From NCBI GenBank assembly GCA_030691295.1, contig JAUYEQ010000674.1:1-8193 (forward strand): 8,193 bases of DNA, written 5' to 3'. How positions within the stretch are numbered: the stretch's first letter is position 1; each line of letters opens with the position of its first letter. Under the pieces are notes generated by a model that saw only the letters and a program-made list of their open reading frames with translations, was not told where the DNA came from and ran no database searches. This DNA is from Bacteroidota bacterium (GTDB taxonomy: Bacteria > Bacteroidota > Bacteroidia > Bacteroidales > Prolixibacteraceae). This document shows, one piece after another, positions 1-5,126 of the stretch. Position numbers and translations under genes: made by a program.

Positions 1-94
1 AGGCATGGAAATCAAATGTCGGAAAAAAAATGAACTTTATTGCGTAATATTGAGGTTAAAAATATATTTAACGGTACTCATTCAGAATGTTTTA

Positions 95-1276
95 ATGACC
101 GATCACCAGAAAATATCGCAAACCCTTGAAAAGCTACTGAATAGCAGAACTTTTTCGAAATCGGGAATTAACAAAGACCTGCTTAATTATTTGGTAAACT
201 GCACGCTGAAAGGAGAAAATCCCAAGGAGTATCAGATTGCCAATGATGTGTTCGGGAAAAAGGCCGACCACCAAAAGGACATTAACATCCGGGTTTATAT
301 ATTTAACCTGCGCAATAAACTGGAAGAATACTATAAAACGGAAGGAAGGGATGATACGGTAATCATTCAGATTCCCAAAGGAAAATACAAGGTTGATTTC
401 AGGTTCGACCGGATCAAATCGATAAGAAGTATTTTAAACAGGGTTGGTTTTCACCTGTTTGCAGCGGGGTTGGTACTTTTCATTGTAGCCCTGATTGTCA
501 TTTTACAGAGCCCAAAATCGCAGTTGCCTGAGAATTCACTTTGGAGAGAATTTTTCGAACCTGAACTTCCGATTCTGATTGTTGTGGGCGACCATTATTT
601 TTTCAATGATTCAATTGCCACCGGAAGGATTGGGATTTCAAGAGATACACGCATTAACTCCGACGAGGAACTGGACAATTACCTGAAAGCGCATCCCGAA
701 CTGATAGGTAAAATCACCAAAAACAGAATGACCTACATCAACAAACAGGCTCCGGTTGGCCTTTTCAGCATGATGCAAATGTTTGGCGGGAACCAGGCCG
801 AAACAGAAATGAAATTTTCGTCGCAATTGAGCTGGGAAGATCTGCGGGATAAGCACCTTATTTTTATAGGTTCCATTAAAACCATTGGTTTTCTGAACAA
901 TACGATCGAAAAACTGGGCTTGAAATACGATCTTGAAAATACTTCGTTCATATACCAAACGGCCGACAGTTTGCTGAATTTTAATAACCGCTCGGAAAAT
1001 TATCTCCAGAACGAACATGCCTGCCTCATTCATTTTAAAACTGCCGACGGACGCAAAATTCTGTTCCTGCTTTCTGATTCGGACATCGGCAACATTGCTG
1101 CAATTAAATATCTGACTGATGAAAAAAGCACCGCTCTCCTGATGGCAAAATCAAAAGTTAGCGGCCCAAACTTTAAGGCGATATTTCAGGTGAAAGGCCT
1201 GGAATTGACTGATTTCCAGATTGAATTGTTAAGAGTTGACCCGATTCCTGATCCGATAGCTGAAATTTGGCCGTAA
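95..1276 (+). CDS. Membrane-anchored winged-helix-like regulator with C-terminal extracytoplasmic domain
   Basis: No named family assigned. Seen: a 393-residue protein from the ATG at 95. Residues 1-104 are charged and helical and end in a winged-helix-like pattern: ANDVFGK (49-55), an LR..LEEYY helix (72-80), GRDD (84-87), then IPKGKYKV (93-100). From memory this resembles the N-terminal wHTH domain of acidobacterial and planctomycete transmembrane proteins (YTIAVEVFGR..., VRVEAGRLRRKLEEYY..., IPKGSYVP). One hydrophobic helix at about 118-138 follows basic residues, so the N-terminus should be cytoplasmic and residues 140-393 outside. The outer part has alternating strands and helices (LPILIVVGD 158-166, DKHLIFIGS 252-260, GRKILFLLSD 319-328). 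Inferred role: a one-component transmembrane regulator of ToxR/CadC-like layout with unknown signal and target. An in-frame ATG at 5 would add 30 residues ahead of the domain and is less likely. The gene converges on the pirin gene. Confidence 0.75.
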   Translation: MTDHQKISQTLEKLLNSRTFSKSGINKDLLNYLVNCTLKGENPKEYQIANDVFGKKADHQKDINIRVYIFNLRNKLEEYYKTEGRDDTVIIQIPKGKYKVDFRFDRIKSIRSILNRVGFHLFAAGLVLFIVALIVILQSPKSQLPENSLWREFFEPELPILIVVGDHYFFNDSIATGRIGISRDTRINSDEELDNYLKAHPELIGKITKNRMTYINKQAPVGLFSMMQMFGGNQAETEMKFSSQLSWEDLRDKHLIFIGSIKTIGFLNNTIEKLGLKYDLENTSFIYQTADSLLNFNNRSENYLQNEHACLIHFKTADGRKILFLLSDSDIGNIAAIKYLTDEKSTALLMAKSKVSGPNFKAIFQVKGLELTDFQIELLRVDPIPDPIAEIWP

Positions 1277-1305
1277 AAAAAGGGAGCTGGTTTCCCAAAT
1301 CCCTT
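1275..1305 (-). terminator. Rho-independent terminator of the pirin gene
   Basis: Read on the minus strand, about 30 nt past the pirin stop, the sequence is AAGGGA, tt, TGG, GAAA, CCA, gc, TCCCTT and further T residues. The 6-bp outer stem (1280-1285 with 1300-1305) and 3-bp inner stem enclose a GNRA-type GAAA loop and run into a T tract (1275-1281). On the plus strand no T tract follows, so it should stop the minus-strand pirin transcript rather than the plus-strand gene ending at 1276, which it abuts. Confidence 0.6.
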
Positions 1306-1335
1306 CAATTTATCGCTTAAAATTGTTTCCTGCAT

Positions 1336-2046
1336 TTATACCGGAATTTCCATTGCCAGTATTTTGGATTGTTTAATTGTTTTCATTAAAACATTGCTTT
1401 CAATTTCCTCTATGCACAAACCATCGCGTTGATGAATGGTCTCAGATCCAACATTCAATTCGCCTGAAATTACAAACAGGTACAAAAGGTTCCCAGGCTT
1501 TTTCATTTCATAACTGGATGTTGTTTCAGAAGAAAAAACTCCCAGTGAAAACCATGCCTGCTGATTGATCCACAGCGAATTGTCTTTTCCATCAGGAGAA
1601 ACAATCGTTCGCCAGTTTTCATTCATTTCATTTTCCTGAAATTTAGCCTGGCCGTAACGTGGTTCAACATTTTTCTTATCAGGAAAAACCCAGATCTGAA
1701 GTAAATTTACATCTGACGTTTCAGAATGATTGAATTCAGAATGCTGGATACCGGTTCCTGCCGACATTACCTGTACTTCGCCTGAGCTTATTACCGACCC
1801 GTTGCCCATGCTGTCGCGGTGTTCGAGTTCACCATCAAGCACAATGGTAATGATTTCCATATTGTCGTGCGGATGGGTACCAAAACCCATACCTGCCTGA
1901 ACGATGTCGTCATTCAGCACACGCAGGGCACCAAAATGCATCCGGTCGGGGTTGTAATAACTGGCAAAACTAAAGGTATGCCATGTTTTAAGCCATCCGT
2001 GATCGAAGTGCCCTCTGCATCCTGAGCGGTGTAAGGTGAATTTCAT
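1336..2046 (-). CDS. Pirin-family bicupin protein (YhhW-like, putative quercetin 2,3-dioxygenase)
   Basis: A 236-residue cytoplasmic bicupin of the pirin family, close to the usual length of E. coli YhhW-type proteins (about 230). The N-terminal cupin carries the four expected metal ligands: H58 and H60 in GTHPHDNMEI, and H102 and E104 in GTGIQHSEFNHSE. This spacing is nearly that of YhhW (H57, H59, H101, E103). The start MKFTLHRSGCRGHFDHGWLK is typical of the family, which fixes the ATG at 2046. The C-terminal half (about 150-236) is the more divergent second cupin. Bacterial pirins have been reported as quercetinases and as redox-linked regulators; the true substrate here is unknown. It is the last gene of the minus-strand block and is separated from YceI by a palindromic repeat, so it may be transcribed separately. 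A hairpin terminator follows the stop. Family call very secure, reaction uncertain. Confidence 0.93.
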   Translation of the reverse strand: MKFTLHRSGCRGHFDHGWLKTWHTFSFASYYNPDRMHFGALRVLNDDIVQAGMGFGTHPHDNMEIITIVLDGELEHRDSMGNGSVISSGEVQVMSAGTGIQHSEFNHSETSDVNLLQIWVFPDKKNVEPRYGQAKFQENEMNENWRTIVSPDGKDNSLWINQQAWFSLGVFSSETTSSYEMKKPGNLLYLFVISGELNVGSETIHQRDGLCIEEIESNVLMKTIKQSKILAMEIPV

Positions 2047-2064
2047 TTTTTCTGTTTTAAAAAT

Positions 2065-2096
2065 TCGAAGTGCCTAAAGTCTGAAGTGTCTAAAGT
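2065..2096. repeat. Tandem 16-bp repeat, two copies
   Basis: Two adjacent 16-bp units (2065-2080 and 2081-2096) share the core GAAGTG[C/T]CTAAAGT. The cores at 2067-2080 and 2083-2096 match in 13 of 14 positions. An inverted copy of the same core lies at 2201-2213 (ACTTTAGGTACTT). The pair forms the left end of the palindrome at 2084-2213. Confidence 0.75.
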
Positions 2097-2213
2097 TGAA
2101 CGAAAGAAAATTTACAATTAGACGATTTACTATTTACATTACGGAATCATGATCCAACCAAAAATAGTAAATGGTCAATGAATAAATAGTAAATAATTAA
2201 ACTTTAGGTACTT
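2084..2213. repeat. Long imperfect intergenic palindrome (MITE- or REP-like)
   Basis: The arms share one centre, between 2148 and 2149. Bases 2084-2097 pair with 2200-2213 (14 bp, two of them G-T), 2110-2114 with 2183-2187 (5 bp), and 2121-2135 with 2162-2176 (14 of 15). The inner arms are built from 7-base ATTTACT-like units on the left and AGTAAAT-like units on the right; a further AAATAGTAAAT copy sits at 2184-2194. The right end lies 2 nt from the YceI stop codon. No ORF lies within it. It could be a short non-autonomous mobile repeat, a transcript-end hairpin for YceI, or both. Confidence 0.7.
2159..2166 (-). promoter_or_regulatory. Possible -7 element for the pirin gene
   Basis: On the minus strand this reads TATTTTTG, an exact match to the Bacteroidota -7 consensus TAnnTTTG, 112 nt upstream of the pirin ATG. 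No clear TTTG-type -33 box lies at the usual distance. It sits within the intergenic palindrome in AT-rich DNA, so a chance match is quite possible. Confidence 0.25.
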
Positions 2214-2215
2214 AT

Positions 2216-2803
2216 TTACTCTACCACCAGGTTGAAGTCAAGGGTAAATTCATCGTAAATGGCTTTGTCGCCTAAATTGTCGAAGAATGAATTTGATCCG
2301 TAACGAACATTGTATTTTGAGCGGTCGATGGTGAGTTTTCCTTTATACACAGTACTTTTTCCATCTTTTGATGAAGTTGCAGTGAAACTGGCAGGATTGG
2401 TAACTCCTTTAATAGTTAAATTACCGGTAAAGGTATGGCTGTTGCCATTGCTTTCAACTTTGGTCACAACCAGCTCGGAGGTTGGATTGGTTGCTACTGA
2501 AAAGAAATCGTCTGATTTCAGGTGACCAACCAATTTTGCATTTGTTCCTGCATCTTTGATATCTTCAACGGTCAGTGATTGCATATCGATTACTACTTTT
2601 CCGCCGGTAACTTTACCATTGCTAACTTCCAGATTGCCTTCCTTTACTGAGATGGCTCCGAAATGCTCGCCGGTAACTTTTTTACCTAGCCATTTTACAC
2701 TGCTTTTTGAAGTATCAACTTTCTGTGATCCTGCAAATACACTTGTTGTAAGTGAAAGGGCAAGTACAAATACGCCCAATGATTTTAAATTAACTGATTT
2801 CAT
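2216..2803 (-). CDS. YceI-family periplasmic protein
   Basis: A 195-residue secreted protein of the YceI family, a lipocalin-like barrel that in characterised members binds polyisoprenoid or other amphiphilic lipids in the periplasm. Residues 1-24 form a signal peptide (MKSVNLKSLG, then a hydrophobic stretch ending SVFA, cut before G25). Family landmarks are the early VKWLGKKVTGEHFG (36-49), a VIDMQSLTVED strand (71-81), GHLKSDDFF (93-101), TGNLTIKGVT (126-135) and the C-terminal IDRSKYNVRYGS (159-170), then SFFDNLGDKAIYDEF. The start is placed at the ATG at 2801-2803. An in-frame ATG 13 codons upstream (2840-2842) lies inside the -7 promoter element and would spoil the signal peptide. It has its own promoter downstream of the AraC-family gene. 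The ligand is unknown; a stress role is inferred from the neighbours. Confidence 0.92.
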   Translation of the reverse strand: MKSVNLKSLGVFVLALSLTTSVFAGSQKVDTSKSSVKWLGKKVTGEHFGAISVKEGNLEVSNGKVTGGKVVIDMQSLTVEDIKDAGTNAKLVGHLKSDDFFSVATNPTSELVVTKVESNGNSHTFTGNLTIKGVTNPASFTATSSKDGKSTVYKGKLTIDRSKYNVRYGSNSFFDNLGDKAIYDEFTLDFNLVVE

Positions 2804-2835
2804 AACTGTTAAATTTTTAATTGTTTTTACAGTTA
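2803..2835 (-). promoter_or_regulatory. Inverted repeat in the YceI leader
   Basis: TAACTGT (2803-2809) and ACAGTTA (2829-2835) are perfect 7-bp inverted repeats separated by 19 AT-rich bases, spanning the predicted start of transcription to the first base of the ATG. This could be a protein-binding site or a leader stem that partly covers the start codon. Confidence 0.3.
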
Positions 2836-2865
2836 CAAACATACACTGAAAGAAAAGTGCAGAAA
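2836..2865 (-). promoter_or_regulatory. Promoter of the YceI gene
   Basis: On the minus strand TATGTTTG (2836-2843) exactly fits the Bacteroidota -7 consensus TAnnTTTG. TTTC (2862-2865), one base from the TTTG -33 box, lies 18 bp upstream. Transcription should begin near 2831, giving a leader of about 28 nt before the ATG at 2803. It shows that YceI can be expressed independently of the upstream AraC-family gene. Confidence 0.65.
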
Positions 2866-2882
2866 ATGGACTAAAAAAGGAT

Positions 2883-3758
2883 TTAATGGTATTTTTTTCG
2901 GCTGTGATCGCGAAAGTCCTTCAACGTTGTGCCGGTGTATTTCCTGAAAAAGCGGCTGAAATAGGCAGGATCGTCGAATCCGAGCTGAAATGCGATCTCT
3001 TTTCCTGACAGACTGCTCGAGTAAAGTAATTTCTTGGTTTCCTCGATAACCCGGTTCCTGATCAGTTCACCGGCAGTAATTCCGGTCGTCTTTTTTGCAA
3101 CTTCATTCAGGCACGAAGGGTTCATATTCAGCATTTCGGCATACGACGACACATTCTTTTGCCGTTGGTAATTTTTTTCGATCAGCTGTTTAAATTTAAT
3201 GATCGTTACATCGGGCGTTGAATCCATTTCTTCCTTCGGAGCCTCGTACTGCTGATCGAAAATGCGCCGCGACTCAAGTAAAAACAAGTGAAGTAAGTTC
3301 AGAATAATTTCCTGGCTGTAATCGTCAGAATGCTGGAATTCATCAAAAATAAATCCGGTAATGTTTTTCAGTTTATTCTTTTTTTCAGGAACAACTTTGA
3401 TCAGACTTTTAAATTCAGGATTGTTGAAAAGCCGGTATTCTTTCAAAGGCACATGGTTTTTCTGATTGTACTGAATAAATTCCTCGTTAAAAAGAATATA
3501 AATTCCGCTAACAGACTGGTCGATGTACATTCGGTGCTTTAATCCCGGCGGAACAAAAAGTACCGTGTCGGCTTTAAGGCTGTATTCAACAAATTCGGTG
3601 GCATGAATGGCTTCGCCGGAGTCGATCCAGAAAATGGAATAAAAATCGTGAAGATGAGGCATGAGGTTGTGCTCAATTTCATCTTCAGCAAAATCGCTGA
3701 TCTTTCGGATAGTAAAGATCTTTTCGCTTCCTTCGTCAATTAACGGCTGGGATTTCAA
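2883..3758 (-). CDS. AraC-family transcriptional regulator
   Basis: A 291-residue cytoplasmic one-component regulator. Residues about 10-90 are the cupin-type sensor of the AraC family: PHLHDFYSIFWIDSGE (34-49), then LKADTVLFVPPGLKH (61-75). Residues about 185-288 hold the two HTH motifs: the first around VSSYAEMLNMNPSCLNEVAK (203-222), the second around SGKEIAFQLGFDDPAYFSRF (251-270), closing with FFRKYTGTTLKDFR. No ATG lies between the in-frame stop at 3789-3791 and residue 33, which is already inside the cupin. The start is therefore taken as TTG at 3756-3758, 16 nt after the OsmC stop; the two genes probably share a transcript. Targets may include the adjacent YceI or OsmC genes, which is inference. 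The ligand is unknown. Confidence 0.9.
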   Translation of the reverse strand: MKSQPLIDEGSEKIFTIRKISDFAEDEIEHNLMPHLHDFYSIFWIDSGEAIHATEFVEYSLKADTVLFVPPGLKHRMYIDQSVSGIYILFNEEFIQYNQKNHVPLKEYRLFNNPEFKSLIKVVPEKKNKLKNITGFIFDEFQHSDDYSQEIILNLLHLFLLESRRIFDQQYEAPKEEMDSTPDVTIIKFKQLIEKNYQRQKNVSSYAEMLNMNPSCLNEVAKKTTGITAGELIRNRVIEETKKLLYSSSLSGKEIAFQLGFDDPAYFSRFFRKYTGTTLKDFRDHSRKKYH

Positions 3759-3774
3759 GGTTTTTACAATTTGG

Positions 3775-4191
3775 TTATTCCACCACCCTTATTTCAATTG
3801 AAAGATCCATTGCCAAACGATAGGCTGCCGAAACACCGCAATATTTTTCTTCGGAAAGTTTTACTGCTTTTTCGAGCTTATCCAATGGCAGATCTTTGCC
3901 TTTAAACTGGTAAATTACTTTCATTTGGTGGTAGCGCATTGGATGTTCTTCTGTCAAATCGCCTTCAACAATTACATTAAAAGCCTCCGGTTCAACCTTC
4001 ATTTTTTTCAGAATCATTATCACATCAATGCCGGTGCAACCAGCCAATGCGGTCAGCATCAGTTTTTTTGGTCGTGCCCCGAGATCATCGCCGCCACCTT
4101 CTTTCGATGCGTCAACCACCAAATGATGTCCGTCCATATCACATTCGAATGCTAAATTTTGTTTCCAGGCCAAGTCAAGTACATGTTTCAT
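3775..4191 (-). CDS. OsmC-family peroxiredoxin-like protein (YhfA type)
   Basis: A 138-residue cytoplasmic protein of the OsmC/Ohr superfamily, which reduces organic hydroperoxides through two cysteines. Both are present: C52 in TALAGCTGIDV and C118 in EEKYCGVSAAY, with the glycine-rich DASKEGGGDDLGARP segment (28-41) ahead of the first. The form is nearest the YhfA-like branch rather than classical OsmC or Ohr, and the peroxidase activity of that branch is less well established. The length matches the family, and the ATG at 4191 gives a complete N-terminus. It heads the OsmC-AraC transcript and is divergent from the Crp/Fnr gene across 133 bp, so that regulator may control it. Family call secure; substrate unknown. 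Confidence 0.92.
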   Translation of the reverse strand: MKHVLDLAWKQNLAFECDMDGHHLVVDASKEGGGDDLGARPKKLMLTALAGCTGIDVIMILKKMKVEPEAFNVIVEGDLTEEHPMRYHQMKVIYQFKGKDLPLDKLEKAVKLSEEKYCGVSAAYRLAMDLSIEIRVVE

Positions 4192-4236
4192 ATCAACTAT
4201 TGAATAAATAAGTTATTTTTACGTTTAAAATCTGAG

Positions 4237-4264
4237 GAAAAGTATCACCTTGAAAATTAAGAAA
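4237..4264 (-). promoter_or_regulatory. Possible promoter of the OsmC-AraC transcript
   Basis: On the minus strand TACTTTTC (4237-4244) is one mismatch from TAnnTTTG, with TTTC (4261-4264) 16 bp upstream. The leader would be about 40 nt. The spacing is slightly short and both boxes are imperfect, so this is tentative. Confidence 0.3.
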
Positions 4265-4269
4265 ACGTA

Positions 4270-4299
4270 TTTCAACGTGACATCGAAGCCTTAGCATTG
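4270..4299 (+). promoter_or_regulatory. Probable promoter of the Crp/Fnr-family gene
   Basis: TTTC (4270-4273), then 18 bp, then TAGCATTG (4292-4299), one mismatch from TAnnTTTG. The -33 variant and 18-bp spacing are the same as at the YceI promoter. Transcription would start near 4304, inside the palindrome at 4297-4315, leaving a leader of about 20 nt. Confidence 0.45.
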
Positions 4300-4315
4300 T
4301 TAAATCTATTAACAA
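4297..4315. promoter_or_regulatory. Operator-like palindrome upstream of the Crp/Fnr-family gene
   Basis: TTGTTAA, ATCTA, TTAACAA is a perfect 7-bp inverted repeat with a 5-bp spacer, ending 9 nt before the ATG at 4325. Its outer TTG...CAA recalls FNR-class sites (TTGAT-N4-ATCAA), but the symmetry and spacing differ. It overlaps the end of the likely -7 element and the predicted start point, which would suit negative autoregulation. A leader hairpin is the alternative. Confidence 0.5.
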
Positions 4316-4324
4316 AATAACTCA

Positions 4325-5029
4325 ATGAGAAGTTCAATTAAGCGACCTACCGATGATGAATGCGATCTGGAAGGATTCCAATTGTTTAAAAAACTTACCG
4401 TACAGGAAATTGCCCAGCTCAATTACGACAAAACCTGTTCGTTGTACAAAAAAGGAAGCATTATTTACAGGGAGGGAAGTCGGTTAACAGGTTTTTACTG
4501 CGTTACACGAGGCATTCTAAAAATATTCAAAACGGGTATCGATGGAAAAGAGCAAATCATACGCTTTGCCAAAAAGGGCGATATTATTGCCTACCGCTCG
4601 CTTTTAAGTCAGGAATTGGCCTGTACCACAGCAAAAGTAATCGAGGAAAGTGTGCTAAGCCACATTCCGTATCAAACGCTTTTGTTCCTGATACAGAACA
4701 ACTGGCAATTTGCCCACCACATGCTGCAAATCGTTTGTAAAGAGTTGCGCGAGGCAAATGATTACATCACCGATATTGCCCAAAAATCTGTTCGCGAACG
4801 ACTTGCCGAAGTCCTGTTACTCCTGAAAGAAAACTTTGAACTTGATAATTCCAATACATTGCAGATTTCGCTTACCCGCGAAGAACTTGCAAATATGGTC
4901 GGTACTGCTACCGAAAGTGTGATCAGGTTACTTTCTGAATTCAAGCAGGATCAGCTGATTGACCTGCAAGGCAGGAAAATAAAGTTTATCAATGTTCCGG
5001 GCTTAACCAAAGTGGCCAACCTGCTTTAG
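4325..5029 (+). CDS. Crp/Fnr-family transcriptional regulator
   Basis: A 234-residue cytoplasmic regulator. Residues about 20-125 form the cyclic-nucleotide-binding-like beta roll (KKGSIIYREGSRLTGFYCVTRGILKIF, then FAKKGDIIAYRSLL). A dimerisation helix follows at about 126-160, then a winged helix (about 184-224). The recognition helix TATESVIRLL (194-203) keeps the E197 and R201 pair that in CRP and FNR contacts the G-C pairs of the half-site. The phosphate-binding pattern of cAMP-binding members (GE-L plus RS/T-A) is absent, with ACTTAKV at 99-105 instead. There is no FNR-type N-terminal cysteine cluster; the five cysteines (13, 38, 59, 100, 138) are scattered. So neither cAMP nor an FNR iron-sulphur cluster is a likely signal. 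It is divergent from OsmC and plausibly regulates it or itself through the palindrome at 4297-4315. Confidence 0.92.
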   Translation: MRSSIKRPTDDECDLEGFQLFKKLTVQEIAQLNYDKTCSLYKKGSIIYREGSRLTGFYCVTRGILKIFKTGIDGKEQIIRFAKKGDIIAYRSLLSQELACTTAKVIEESVLSHIPYQTLLFLIQNNWQFAHHMLQIVCKELREANDYITDIAQKSVRERLAEVLLLLKENFELDNSNTLQISLTREELANMVGTATESVIRLLSEFKQDQLIDLQGRKIKFINVPGLTKVANLL

Positions 5030-5102
5030 CCTGAACTATTGGGAGATTACCGGTGATAAGATAAATTAACAGTGCTTTATAGAGTATATTTTCAGGAATT
5101 TG

Positions 5103-5110
5103 TAAGTTTG
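5103..5110 (+). promoter_or_regulatory. Promoter -7 element of the envelope operon
   Basis: TAAGTTTG is an exact TAnnTTTG match, 16 nt before the ATG at 5127. The best -33 candidate is TTTA at 5076-5079, 23 bp upstream, at the long end of known spacings. Transcription would start near 5115, leaving a short leader. It separates this operon from the Crp/Fnr gene ending at 5029. Confidence 0.55.
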
Positions 5111-5126
5111 CACGGATTATACAACT

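Noticed and set aside
5..94. N-terminal extension of the winged-helix protein from an ATG at 5
   Set aside because: The 30 added residues precede the recognisable domain and look like translated AT-rich leader. The ATG at 95 begins where the domain does, though the longer form cannot be fully excluded.
2047..2215. Possible CRISPR-like array from the repeated ATTTACT and CTAAAGT units
   Set aside because: The units are short, uneven in spacing and arranged as a palindrome. There are no regular spacers and no cas genes.
5050..5062. ACCGGT-centred short palindrome after the Crp/Fnr gene as a terminator
   Set aside because: It has no loop and no following T tract, and the flanking pairs are weak.
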